NCBI GenBank assembly: GCA_002753105.1
Contig: PDZT01000005.1
Span: 1-53,066 of the forward strand
From: Deltaproteobacteria bacterium YD0425bin50
GTDB taxonomy: Bacteria; Desulfobacterota; Desulfobacteria; Desulfobacterales; YD0425bin50
Length of the DNA stretch: 53,066 bases
Direction: 5' to 3'
Part shown: positions 1 through 8,593 of the stretch, in pieces
Position numbering within the stretch: position 1 is the first letter of the stretch
Layout: every line of letters begins with the position of its first letter
Program-made: the position numbers and the translations under genes
The notes under the pieces: generated by a model
The model's input: only the letters and a program-made list of their open reading frames with translations
Told to the model about the DNA's origin: nothing
The model's database searches: none

Positions 1-158
1 TGGAATAACTTGGAATCAACAAATTTCTGGAAATCAATATCACTATTATCTGAAAAATTATCGGTCGTAATAGAACCAAAAGCGTATAATTTTTCTACGT
101 CATAGTCCTCACAATATTTAGTAATTTTATCGAGGCTATTTTTAAGTAAGTTATTCAT
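1..158 (-). CDS. MNT-type nucleotidyltransferase, N-terminal part (runs off left edge)
   Basis: The open frame starts at an ATG (158-156) and continues past the window edge, giving 52 residues. It carries the minimal nucleotidyltransferase signature: a Gly-Ser in an AFGS context at about residues 28-31, then SDNSDIDF at about 39-46, with the paired aspartates that bind metal in this fold. MNT proteins of this kind are usually the antitoxin partner of a HEPN protein, where they add nucleotides to it. It lies 84 bp downstream of a HEPN-containing cluster on the same strand and may belong to it. The rest of the gene is outside the window, so length and partner are unknown. Confidence 0.75.
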   Translation of the reverse strand, partial: MNNLLKNSLDKITKYCEDYDVEKLYAFGSITTDNFSDNSDIDFQKFVDSKLF

Positions 159-242
159 CTCTGTATCTCTGTTAGTCCTTATTGATCACTTGCTAATAGT
201 GAGAAACCTTCACCATAACAAGATGTAAAAAATCATACCTAT

Positions 243-509
243 TCAGTAACTTGGATGGCTATCTTGTTGAGTAGGCATAATTAACATATGATACCCGTAA
301 TCAAGCAAAATATCTGTAGCCTTATCACTTCCAAACTCTCTTACTGCTATTTTCATTTCTTCACTTTCTGGAGCTGTTATATTAATCCATAGTGTTTCAG
401 TATCTTCGGGACTCTCTGTAACATCAATGAGTGAAACTCCGGGATATTTTTCACGGATACAATCTATTAATTTTGTAATTAGTTCTTCTTGTTTAAAATT
501 TATCTTCAT
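243..509 (-). CDS. Small conserved-looking protein coupled to HEPN gene
   Basis: This 88-residue protein has no family that I recognise. Its start overlaps the end of the HEPN gene by 4 bp (ATGA), so the two are probably translationally coupled. The N-terminal half is helical and charged. The middle has alternating hydrophobic strands (SLIDVTES, LWINITAP), followed by a hydrophobic stretch YGYHMLIM near the C-terminus, suggesting a small alpha/beta fold. No signal peptide or membrane segment is seen. By position it could be an accessory or antitoxin protein for the HEPN partner, but that rests on context alone. Confidence 0.6.
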   Translation of the reverse strand: MKINFKQEELITKLIDCIREKYPGVSLIDVTESPEDTETLWINITAPESEEMKIAVREFGSDKATDILLDYGYHMLIMPTQQDSHPSY

Positions 510-880
510 TTTTTTAACTCCTGTTCAATTAAATTTAGCATTTCCTCTGCTTTACGAATTTGCCGAAATGCTTCCTGTTTGCTCACATTTTCATGTTTAT
601 AATCAGCTTGATCTCTGACAGACTGCATTTCTAACAAATAAGATTTTAATCTATTTGGGAAAATTTTTTGTCTTTTAATCAGCTTTTCACTAAAATCCGC
701 TTGAACTAATTTATGATCAATTTTATCTCTTTTTATACCTTTATGCAAGAGCACTGCAATAGCTGCTTGAAATGCAGCATAATATGCACGATTAGCACTA
801 GCATCATATAAGGCATTATCAAAGCATAGTTGAGCAGCATTCAAATTATTTTTTGCCTTATTGAAAAAATCAAATTTCAT
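506..880 (-). CDS. HEPN domain protein
   Basis: The protein is 124 residues, the usual size for a stand-alone HEPN domain. It has the all-helical pattern with the ANRAYYAAFQAAIAVL motif at about 29-44 and SVRDQADY at about 87-94, as in the HEPN family that pairs with MNT nucleotidyltransferases. The classical R-x4-6-H ribonuclease motif is not evident in its strict form, so catalytic activity is uncertain. The gene overlaps its upstream neighbour by 11 bp and its downstream neighbour by 4 bp, placing it inside a four-gene overlapping cluster next to nucleotidyltransferase genes. A toxin-antitoxin or defence role is inferred from family and context. Confidence 0.8.
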   Translation of the reverse strand: MKFDFFNKAKNNLNAAQLCFDNALYDASANRAYYAAFQAAIAVLLHKGIKRDKIDHKLVQADFSEKLIKRQKIFPNRLKSYLLEMQSVRDQADYKHENVSKQEAFRQIRKAEEMLNLIEQELKK

Positions 881-1070
881 TCCTGTTATTCTGCAATTTC
901 AATTTTGAACAATCCGATACAGTAATCGGATTCGGTGAAGGCCAAACCGATTCATCGACATTTAACTGCTTTACATGCTTTTCTTTTATCCGCATCCGCA
1001 ATAACTTGGTTCTTTTATAAAAATCCTGTAAATTTTCAATTTCTCTAACTACTTTCTGTATTTTCGTCAT
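870..1070 (-). CDS. Small basic protein between nucleotidyltransferase and HEPN genes
   Basis: This is a 66-residue lysine- and arginine-rich protein with no recognised family. The ATG at 1070 is chosen over one at 1094 because it shortens the overlap with the upstream gene and is preceded by purine-rich sequence. It still overlaps the nucleotidyltransferase gene by 26 bp and the HEPN gene by 11 bp. The first 40 residues look helical and strongly basic (KRTKLLRMRIKEKHVK); the rest is polar with a WPSPNP turn. The frame is open but short, so coding status depends on its packed position between two convincing genes. It could be a linker gene of the HEPN/MNT module. Confidence 0.45.
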   Translation of the reverse strand: MTKIQKVVREIENLQDFYKRTKLLRMRIKEKHVKQLNVDESVWPSPNPITVSDCSKLKLQNNRNEI

Positions 1071-1518
1071 TTTCCAATGCCTCAATATCTGCAATATCTT
1101 GCTTTGAATTTCTTAAACGTTTCATCCATATTAGATCTTCGCGACTTGCAATACATATCAAGCCATATTCCGTCTCATCAATAACAGCATTTTTAATTAT
1201 TACTCTATGTCTATCTTCATTGCCTACCAACAAGTCTATTGTAAGGGAATCTTCGCATTCAATTTTAGTCAATCTGTGAAGTGTGATATTTGTACTCTTA
1301 AAAGTCCATGGTTTTGCTTCAAAAATATATCCCATACTTTTTAAAATGGATTTGAGATTATCAATATCTTTCGCAAACAACAGAAGATCAATATCTTTGG
1401 TGTATCTTGGCTGTGTATGAAACGATAATGCAATCCCCCCAACAACTGCATAATCAATCTTTGCTTCATTCAGTTTTTTTATGATAGAAAAGAATTCATC
1501 GTATATATTTATTGTCAT
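1045..1518 (-). CDS. Nucleotidyltransferase (AbiEii/MNT-like fold)
   Basis: The 157-residue protein shows the polymerase-beta-type nucleotidyltransferase core: VVGGIALSFH at about 25-34, TKDIDLLLF at about 40-48 with two metal-binding aspartates, and a later strand IDLLVG at about 93-98 that would give the third acidic residue. The C-terminal pattern of a helix with RNSKQDIADIEAL is typical of AbiEii-like and other stand-alone nucleotidyltransferases that use the residue after KxxxDxxD for substrate contact. It is the first gene of a tightly overlapping minus-strand cluster with a HEPN protein. A role as the nucleotidylating partner of that cluster is inferred, not shown. Confidence 0.75.
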   Translation of the reverse strand: MTINIYDEFFSIIKKLNEAKIDYAVVGGIALSFHTQPRYTKDIDLLLFAKDIDNLKSILKSMGYIFEAKPWTFKSTNITLHRLTKIECEDSLTIDLLVGNEDRHRVIIKNAVIDETEYGLICIASREDLIWMKRLRNSKQDIADIEALENDENTESS

Positions 1519-1552
1519 TGTTTACTATTTTTTTAATTAAGGTATGTCAAAA

Positions 1553-3784
1553 TCAATTTGCATTATTCTGCCTATCTTTTGCCTGTTGCTGTAATGTTTC
1601 AATATCAACACGCATATTCACAATCATCGCTTCAAGATTCCTGACGTGATTATGCGTTAACGTTAATTCCTTTCGAAATTTTTTCGCAGTTTCGCGTACG
1701 TATGTCTCATGTGTCTCATTGATATATCTTTGGATAGTGTAATTGAGTTGAGACTGTAATACATTATTCTTAGCGTTTATCTTTTGAGTTAATTTCTCAA
1801 CCAAACCAGCATATATCAATTCCCAGTATTTCTCAGATGATACTGGCTTATAATTTGTTGTTCGGTTTCGTTTTTCAAAAAAATCTTGTGGATCGGCATA
1901 AATATGCATAATTTTTTGAATAATCGCATCAGCAGTTATAGGACTGGGCAATATATATCCCGCTTCAACGCCAGTCATCCGTTCTGGAAATGCACCAATT
2001 TCCGGAACAATAACAACACATTCATTTAACCAGCATTCCGAAAGAACATAACTATACGTTTCAGGCCATAGGGCAGGAATCATCACCAACTCAATTCGAT
2101 ACTGATCAATTAAATGCGGCAGGTCTTTCCGATCATATATGCCAGTAATACTATAATCCTGCTCATTGCGATGCGATTCTTTATCTGTACTTCCAATCAA
2201 TATCCATTGAATGAGCAGGTGTTGCTGTCTGGATATCGTAACACATTCATCAATAATCCTTCTTCCCTTTTGGGGACTAATCCCGCCAATTATTCCAACC
2301 CGAATGATATTATCAATCCGATCTATAGGCTCTCTTTTTCGAACTGCACCATATTCAAAATGATACATTACCTGAAGAGGTAATTCAGGGAAAAAACGAT
2401 GAATAATCGTTGCTGCAGACTGTGAAGGAACAATGACCTTTCGTGCTTTTTGTAAAAAAGCGAAATGCTGTTTCCGCCATACAGCAATATCAATCGGTGC
2501 TAAAGTCTTTTGTGCAACTTCAGATAAAATCTCACAGTTACTACAGCCATGATCTGGGTTAAATCCACAATAGTAATGGATACGGTCAATGTAACCTGTT
2601 GGATTTGGACAAATACAATAATAATCATGCAGCGTCACATCGTATGACAATCCCAAAACCATTGGCAATGATACGATATCTGGATGATAGCCTTGAATGT
2701 GATGAAAATGAAGATGCTGAATGTTAAAATAGTCGATTACCTCTTTCATTCGATACAACCAATCGTAGCTATCTAATAAGATTGAAAATTCTTCGCCTTG
2801 ATTTGCTGCCTTGAATACGACACCCCTGCCTTTGGGTTCTAACTTAAATGCTCTCCAGCCTTTCTGAAAAAAAAGCAATGCCAAATCTTCAATGTGTCGG
2901 GATGTCCCACCGCCTAATCCATGATCAATCAATAAAATTGCAGGTTTTGACTCAGATATATATCGTAAAACATCCACGTAACGACGAATAGGCCAAAGAC
3001 TATCTGTTTCAATAAACGCCTGTACATCTAATCCATAATTTGGGAATCGGCCATGCAAGATTTCAATAGCTTTCTGAGTTAAATTCTGTTTCTGCTGAAT
3101 GCCAAACGATCTGCCTTCCTGATGATACACAAACGTATCAATGGCAACTACATGACGACCAGCAATTTCAGTACATCGTAAACAAAAATCATTTTCTTCT
3201 CCATATCCTTTTCCAAATAAATCCGCATTAAAATAGCCAATTCGTTTTAAATAAGCCCGTTTTATATACATGCAAAAACCAATGCCCGTGGGCACTTCAA
3301 ATACTCGTGTTGCAATGTCTGATGTCGCCTGTTCAAACCATGCGTTTAACTTAGTGGACGTACACTGCTCAGGAATCGTATTGGGCTGACATATACATGG
3401 ATAACTACAGATCGTGGCATTATTTGAAAATGGCGTTACAGTTGCAATATATTCTTCAGAACAAGCCCAGCGGCTTAACTTATCCGCCCATTTCGGTGTC
3501 ACCACAGTATCATTATTTAATATAATAACGTCTAATTCAGGGTAAATATCAAACCCTTCATTGACGCTTTTCACAAATCCAAGGTTTTGATCATGCTCTA
3601 TCAGCTTAATATTGTTGTGTTTTTTATCCAGATCACGCAACAACCCTGTTAAACGCAAATCAGGAGATGCATCATTAATAATAACGATGGGATAATCTGA
3701 TGAGTAATCCAAGACAGAATCAATGCACGAAGCAGTCTCTTTTAATCCTTTATATACAGGTATGAGAATATATGCGGATGTCAT
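1553..3784 (-). CDS. Two-domain glycosyltransferase (GT2 + GT4-like)
   Basis: The 743-residue protein begins with a GT-A family 2 domain (ILIPVYKGLKETASCIDSVL, then NDAS, then the metal-binding NND at 90-92, and a YGEENDFCLR stretch near 190 typical of rhamnosyl or related transferases). Residues from about 275 to 665 resemble a GT-B/group 1 transferase, with VGIIGGISPQKGRR near 500 and an E-rich donor-site region (ALWPETYSYVLSECWL) near 580-595. The last 70 residues are predicted coiled coil. No membrane segment is seen, so it is likely cytosolic and acts on surface polysaccharide or glycoprotein precursors. It lies 31 bp downstream of the phosphopantetheinyl transferase gene; a functional link is not obvious. 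Confidence 0.85.
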   Translation of the reverse strand: MTSAYILIPVYKGLKETASCIDSVLDYSSDYPIVIINDASPDLRLTGLLRDLDKKHNNIKLIEHDQNLGFVKSVNEGFDIYPELDVIILNNDTVVTPKWADKLSRWACSEEYIATVTPFSNNATICSYPCICQPNTIPEQCTSTKLNAWFEQATSDIATRVFEVPTGIGFCMYIKRAYLKRIGYFNADLFGKGYGEENDFCLRCTEIAGRHVVAIDTFVYHQEGRSFGIQQKQNLTQKAIEILHGRFPNYGLDVQAFIETDSLWPIRRYVDVLRYISESKPAILLIDHGLGGGTSRHIEDLALLFFQKGWRAFKLEPKGRGVVFKAANQGEEFSILLDSYDWLYRMKEVIDYFNIQHLHFHHIQGYHPDIVSLPMVLGLSYDVTLHDYYCICPNPTGYIDRIHYYCGFNPDHGCSNCEILSEVAQKTLAPIDIAVWRKQHFAFLQKARKVIVPSQSAATIIHRFFPELPLQVMYHFEYGAVRKREPIDRIDNIIRVGIIGGISPQKGRRIIDECVTISRQQHLLIQWILIGSTDKESHRNEQDYSITGIYDRKDLPHLIDQYRIELVMIPALWPETYSYVLSECWLNECVVIVPEIGAFPERMTGVEAGYILPSPITADAIIQKIMHIYADPQDFFEKRNRTTNYKPVSSEKYWELIYAGLVEKLTQKINAKNNVLQSQLNYTIQRYINETHETYVRETAKKFRKELTLTHNHVRNLEAMIVNMRVDIETLQQQAKDRQNNAN

Positions 3785-3815
3785 TTGATAACCTTAAACC
3801 TTAAGGAGTTAAACG

Positions 3816-4466
3816 TTAATGCATATCATATGTTTTCTGAACGAGAACAATCTGAACATCAGGCATATCATAGACAACATGACAATGATATTCCGGGTGA
3901 ATATCTAATGGCTGATAATACCACACGCTGTCTTCAATATAAATAGCATTGTTGTTTATGTGAACCTGATCAAATGGTAAAGATAAACCTTTGCCTTCAG
4001 CTTTAACTGCTCCTTCTTTAATTGTCCAGCATTTAAAAAACGCTGACATTGGATCTGGGGCAGCTAATATGTTTTCAAATTCGGTTTTTCCTAAAAAGCG
4101 GTCAAAATCATCGATAGAAATAGTTCGGATATGTTCAATATCCACGCCAAGATGGCAATCTGAAGAAACTGCACAGACACAATATTGACCTGAATGTGAA
4201 ATATTAAAATCAATTTCATGGTTAATAAAGGGGCGTTCATATTTTGTAAAAGAGAGCTGCTCTAAACAATTTTCAGGAAAACCATACATTATCAAGCCAT
4301 CTTGAAGCAACAGTTTGGCAAATAACCGAGAATGCTGGTCTTGCCAACGAATAAAATTTCGGATTTTACTTTGCATCTGGGTTGGAAGACGCTTTAGATG
4401 CAATTCAAACAATGATTCGTCAAGTTGCGACTGAAAACACGTATAAAGAACTGTTATTTTTTTCAT
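3816..4466 (-). CDS. 4'-phosphopantetheinyl transferase, Sfp type
   Basis: The 216-residue protein has the three Sfp-family signatures in order: FNISHSG near 90, LGVDIEHIR near 107 with the Mg-binding Asp and Glu, and FFKCWTIKEGAVKAEGKGL near 142-160, matching the W-x2-K-E-A-x2-K-x2-G-x-G-L motif. It transfers phosphopantetheine from CoA to carrier-protein serines. Size fits Sfp rather than the shorter AcpS. The ATG at 4466 is used; a TTG two codons upstream is also possible and neither has a clear ribosome site. No polyketide, peptide synthetase or fatty-acid genes are in the window, so its carrier-protein partner is elsewhere. Confidence 0.9.
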   Translation of the reverse strand: MKKITVLYTCFQSQLDESLFELHLKRLPTQMQSKIRNFIRWQDQHSRLFAKLLLQDGLIMYGFPENCLEQLSFTKYERPFINHEIDFNISHSGQYCVCAVSSDCHLGVDIEHIRTISIDDFDRFLGKTEFENILAAPDPMSAFFKCWTIKEGAVKAEGKGLSLPFDQVHINNNAIYIEDSVWYYQPLDIHPEYHCHVVYDMPDVQIVLVQKTYDMH

Positions 4467-4481
4467 ACACAATGTATTGTC

Positions 4482-5600
4482 TTATTGTAAAGGCAGCAGT
4501 ATCCAAAACGTGCTTCCTTTATTAATTTCGCTATCCACTCCAATTGAACCACCAAGATGTTCAATTGCTGTTTTACAAAAAGCAAGCCCCAAGCCTGTTG
4601 AATATTTCTGCTTAGATCCTTTTGAGTTGACCTGTTTAAATTTATCAAAAATTGTATTACGAAATTCATGAGGAATTCCATGACCTTGATCTGTTATTGC
4701 AATACGAGCGTATTTGTTCTCTAATGTTGCACATAATGTGATTTTTCCATGCTCAGGAGAAAAATGAATCGCATTCCCCATCAGATTCACTATAATGCGT
4801 CGAATGATTTCTCTGTCTGTATGAATATATAAAATGTTTTCTATTTGGCATTCAAATTCAATTGAAGCTACCACCAATAGTGAATTGAGGCCATCGATAA
4901 CCTCATTCACAATATCCTGAAGATTGATTTGTTCAATAGTCACTTGCAGTTGTTCCGATTCTAATTTAGCAAGATCAAGAATCGCCATGATCATATCAAG
5001 CATGGTTTGAGTGCTGCTTGATATGGCAGTGATATGTCGTAAGGCTTTTGGGTCTTGCAAAATTAGTTTATTCATCCGCAATAATTGAGCATAACCCGTT
5101 ATTCCGCTAAGTGGATTTTTTAAATCATGAACAATCATATGCATTAAGGTTTCGCGCATCATTTCCAATTGCTTAATGTTTTCATATCGTTCTTTTAATT
5201 CATCATTTAAAGATTTAATATTCAGTTGGGTTCTAACTCTTGCCAGTAATTCTCTGCTAATAAATGGTTTGACCACATAATCATATGCACCAACATCAAA
5301 TCCTTTAACAATGCTATCTGAATCTGTTTTTGCCGTTAGGAATATAACCGGTATATCTTTAGTCTCCTCTTGATTTTTTAAGTATTCACAGACTTCAAAA
5401 CCACTCATCTCAGGCATCATGACATCCAGTAATATCAGATCAAACCGATCAGCATGAATCATGTCAATGGCTTGGCGGCCATTCAGAGCGAACGCAGTTG
5501 GATAGCCTTCTTGAGTTAACAGGTTTCCAACAAGCCGAATATTTTTGGGGTTATCATCAACAATTAATATTTTAAATTGTATTGGTTCTGTTTTTTCCAT
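4482..5600 (-). CDS. Receiver-histidine kinase (REC-HisKA-HATPase)
   Basis: The 372-residue protein has an N-terminal receiver domain with the acidic pair DD at 15-16, phosphoacceptor Asp59 in LLDVMMPEMSG and the KPF lysine near 111. A coiled-coil linker leads to the HisKA box HDLKNPLSG with His158, and then a HATPase_c domain with N box NLMGNAIHF and G boxes DQGHGIP and TGLGLAF. There is no membrane segment. It lies 7 bp downstream of the large hybrid kinase and is probably its phosphorelay partner: the receiver could take phosphate from the upstream kinase and gate its own kinase. No DNA-binding output domain is present. Confidence 0.92.
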   Translation of the reverse strand: MEKTEPIQFKILIVDDNPKNIRLVGNLLTQEGYPTAFALNGRQAIDMIHADRFDLILLDVMMPEMSGFEVCEYLKNQEETKDIPVIFLTAKTDSDSIVKGFDVGAYDYVVKPFISRELLARVRTQLNIKSLNDELKERYENIKQLEMMRETLMHMIVHDLKNPLSGITGYAQLLRMNKLILQDPKALRHITAISSSTQTMLDMIMAILDLAKLESEQLQVTIEQINLQDIVNEVIDGLNSLLVVASIEFECQIENILYIHTDREIIRRIIVNLMGNAIHFSPEHGKITLCATLENKYARIAITDQGHGIPHEFRNTIFDKFKQVNSKGSKQKYSTGLGLAFCKTAIEHLGGSIGVDSEINKGSTFWILLPLQ

Positions 5601-5607
5601 GAAATTC

Positions 5608-8049
5608 CTACTCCTTATTCAGCTTGGCGATCATTTTAATCAATTCTGGATATGCATCTAATGAGGAAAATATATTTTCAATATCATAGCTCTGAATATG
5701 AACTAAAATATCTTGGCCATATGTAGCAAGCTCTTGAATATGGTATTGATTCCCTAAATGTTGTATTGTTTCTCCAAATTGTTCAATATCTGGAATGTAT
5801 TGCTTTCGCCGTACATTTTCCCATGTTATGTGTAACTTTTCAAGTGTGTTAATCAGTTCTGGAAGTTTTTTGACTGTGTTTGCATCAAGATTGGACAATT
5901 CGGTATGTGTCGCTGATATTTCCTGAGTTGTAGTCTTTAGAGCATAGGGTAAAAAGCGGATCAGTTCCTTAAACAAAAGCATTTTTTCTATGGGTTTGAT
6001 CACATATCCATCAAATCTGTTTTCTAACATTTTCTGTTCTTCTTTCATTGCAGATGCGGTTAAAGCAAGTACTGGAATTTGAGATAGAACAGGGTCTTTG
6101 CGAATATGGTGTAGTGCTTGATATCCATCCATGACAGGCATTTTAATATCCATAAGAATAATTTTCGGTAAACATTTCCGGGCAATATCTAAAGCGTCCT
6201 TGCCATTTTGGGCTGTATAAATTTTCAAATTAACTGAATGAAGCATTTCCATAATTAACTTTAGGTTCAATTCATTGTCATCCACTACCAAAATGCTGTC
6301 ACCTTGAAATGAAATCAGGTTTGCATTCAGGATTTCTTTCTGTTCAGAATGAGCAGAAACAGAACCAATCATGACATGTGAAAAGGAAACTTCAAAAATG
6401 GATCCTACATTTTTTTCGCTTTGAACAACAATTTTTCCACCCATCATTTCTACAAGTTTTCGCGTAATGGTTAATCCAAGTCCTGTTCCTCCATAGGCTT
6501 TCGTATCCTGAACAGATGACTGAGTAAAGGCTTCAAATATTTTTTGAAGTGCTTCTTTTGCGATACCAATTCCTGAATCCTCAACGATTATCTTTAAATC
6601 AATGCAATTCGCTTCTTCAGGTATTCCCATCGATTGAACTGAAATTTTAATCCAGCCTTTTTCTGTAAATTTTACTGCATTGCCTACTAAATTGACCATA
6701 ACCTGACGTAAACGTATCTCATCCACGATTAATCCGTTTGGGATATCAGGCTGAATGTTAATCTGAAATTCAAGATGCTTTTTTTCAGTTTCAAGTTTAA
6801 AAATATGATAAATTTCGTTAAATATAGCTTTAATGTCAACGGGTTCAGGATTGAGTTCCAACTTTCCTGCTTCAATTTTTGAAAGATCAAGAATATCATT
6901 AATCAATGTCAGGAGATTTTTTCCGCTGACCTTGATGGCTTCTAAGTATTTTTTATGTGTAGGATTTTTGACTTCTTCATCCAGCAGCTCAGAAAATCCG
7001 ATTACCGAATTTAATGGGGTTCTTATCTCATGACTCATATTTGCAAGAAATTCACTTTTGGACTGCGATGCTGCTTCTGCACCTTCTTTGGCTATTTTCA
7101 AATCAATAATTTCCTGTAATTGGCGTGTAATAATTTTTACAAGCCAAAATAAGGGTGATATAACTGCGACTGCAATCAGCAATAGTACGGCAATATTTAT
7201 GATGGTCAGATTTCTAAATGGTTTTAATAGTTCAGATTTTTCTGCAGACACTGCAACTGTCCAGCCCATTTTTGGAGATGTTCTCAGCGCTGTAATTTTT
7301 GAAACTCCATTGTATATATGATTTACAAGACCTGTCTTAGTGCTTAACGCATCTTTGAACATATCCGAATACACATTTATAACAAAAATAGAGGCTGGAT
7401 CAGTATGGGCAATAATCAATCCATCTTGTCGATAAATAAACGCATAGCCTTGTTCACCAATTCGAACCGGTTGAATATAGCTAGTATGAAAATAGGAAAC
7501 GGATATTACAGCACAAAGAACACCCACCGTTTCTTCCTGCATATATAAAGGGCCTGATACCATAAAGACCAGTTGGTTGCTTTTTTGACTAACATATACA
7601 TCTGAAATAAAAAATTTATTTTGAATAGCAGTTTTAAAAAACAGGTTTTCGTCAACATGAGTTCCAATATCGGTATCATCTGAACTTGAAATAACAATAC
7701 CGTTTTGATTTACTGCCATGAGTTTTTCATAATATCCATAATCCGATTGAATTTTTTTGAGCAGTGCATGAGCGGAATCTTTAACCATATCACCAAGAAT
7801 ATCCTGAACTACTGTAGTTAATGTGGCATCACTGCTCCAATAGACAAAATTTAAACGGATATTTTCAAGAGATTCATCAATTAGCCTGACAATAGTATCT
7901 GCCTGATGGATCAACTCCTCTGAAATCGAACTCAGCAGAACATCTTTTGATTTAAAATAATAAATTGCATTTGATAATCCCATACCAAGAATGATCATCA
8001 AAATGGTTGGGATGATAAAACGGCGTTTTAAATTCCATGTAGTTGTCAT
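5608..8049 (-). CDS. Membrane hybrid histidine kinase with Cache-type sensor
   Basis: The 813-residue protein has a membrane segment at about 10-31, a periplasmic double-Cache-like sensor at 32-280 (with GYAFIYRQDGLIIAHTDP near 201-218) and a second membrane segment at 281-306. It then has HisKA with His340 in SHEIRTPLNS, HATPase_c (NAVKF; DSGIGI; GGTGLGL), a receiver with Asp634 in LMDIKMPVMDG, and a C-terminal helical region (730-813) of Hpt-like length. That last region lacks a canonical HxxKG histidine motif. The gene follows the YfiR-like gene after 4 bp and precedes another kinase by 7 bp. Periplasmic ligand sensing is likely; the ligand is unknown. Confidence 0.93.
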   Translation of the reverse strand: MTTTWNLKRRFIIPTILMIILGMGLSNAIYYFKSKDVLLSSISEELIHQADTIVRLIDESLENIRLNFVYWSSDATLTTVVQDILGDMVKDSAHALLKKIQSDYGYYEKLMAVNQNGIVISSSDDTDIGTHVDENLFFKTAIQNKFFISDVYVSQKSNQLVFMVSGPLYMQEETVGVLCAVISVSYFHTSYIQPVRIGEQGYAFIYRQDGLIIAHTDPASIFVINVYSDMFKDALSTKTGLVNHIYNGVSKITALRTSPKMGWTVAVSAEKSELLKPFRNLTIINIAVLLLIAVAVISPLFWLVKIITRQLQEIIDLKIAKEGAEAASQSKSEFLANMSHEIRTPLNSVIGFSELLDEEVKNPTHKKYLEAIKVSGKNLLTLINDILDLSKIEAGKLELNPEPVDIKAIFNEIYHIFKLETEKKHLEFQINIQPDIPNGLIVDEIRLRQVMVNLVGNAVKFTEKGWIKISVQSMGIPEEANCIDLKIIVEDSGIGIAKEALQKIFEAFTQSSVQDTKAYGGTGLGLTITRKLVEMMGGKIVVQSEKNVGSIFEVSFSHVMIGSVSAHSEQKEILNANLISFQGDSILVVDDNELNLKLIMEMLHSVNLKIYTAQNGKDALDIARKCLPKIILMDIKMPVMDGYQALHHIRKDPVLSQIPVLALTASAMKEEQKMLENRFDGYVIKPIEKMLLFKELIRFLPYALKTTTQEISATHTELSNLDANTVKKLPELINTLEKLHITWENVRRKQYIPDIEQFGETIQHLGNQYHIQELATYGQDILVHIQSYDIENIFSSLDAYPELIKMIAKLNKE

Positions 8050-8053
8050 GTAG

Positions 8054-8593
8054 TTATTTATAAATTTTGGATAGTTTTAATAAAGTTGGATGCCATGAGA
8101 TATTTTCTGCCTTTGAAGATGTAATATTCAATAAAATTAAGGGCTTATTTTCAACCATGCTAAGGCCAAGTGTAACTCCTTTTTCAACAAGTTCTGGAAT
8201 GCCACTAATGCTTAAAATTTTTTCTTTTTGACAAAATTGAATCCATTCCTGAAAGCGAGGCGTATCTCCAATAAAGATAACTGTTGGATGAGTTTCTGGT
8301 AACCTGTTCCCTTCCTGAACTGAAACTAACCTTGATTTGCCAATCATTCGTCCTTTGGCTTTTTTTAATTCTACAGCTTCAGCAGGCGCATTTAATACAT
8401 AAATAGAGATATCTTTACCATTATTAATATCTTTGCTCATGGAAAGGAGTTTAATAAACAGAGCAGCTTGAAGTTTTTCAGGCAGTTTTTCTAACGATTG
8501 TGCTTGTAGTTGTTGATTGTTTAGAAGCATATAACATATAGAAATGCTGATAATCATGTAAACGAATTTTCTGGCTATCATGAAACCTCTCAA
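8054..8593 (-). CDS. YfiR/DUF4154-like periplasmic protein
   Basis: The 179-residue protein has an N-terminal hydrophobic signal (about residues 8-24) and then a compact alpha/beta domain. The pattern resembles the YfiR (DUF4154) family: a VIFIGDT strand, a GIPELVEKGVTLGLSMVENKPLILLN block and a C-terminal helix LLKLSKIYK. In Pseudomonas YfiR is a periplasmic repressor of a diguanylate cyclase, and relatives are often encoded beside TonB receptors and sensor kinases. Here the start overlaps the end of the TonB receptor gene by 4 bp (ATGA), and a hybrid kinase follows after 4 bp. That supports a periplasmic signal-relay role between receptor and kinase, which is inference. A few N-terminal residues could be dispensable because a second ATG lies at residue 5. 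Confidence 0.7.
   Translation of the reverse strand: MRGFMIARKFVYMIISISICYMLLNNQQLQAQSLEKLPEKLQAALFIKLLSMSKDINNGKDISIYVLNAPAEAVELKKAKGRMIGKSRLVSVQEGNRLPETHPTVIFIGDTPRFQEWIQFCQKEKILSISGIPELVEKGVTLGLSMVENKPLILLNITSSKAENISWHPTLLKLSKIYK

Noticed and set aside
58..68. TTATCGGTCG, identical to part of the dispersed repeat core
   Set aside because: It lies inside the nucleotidyltransferase reading frame, in codons for TTDN, with no flanking palindrome or TCCTCCCT/CCTTG blocks, so the match is by chance.
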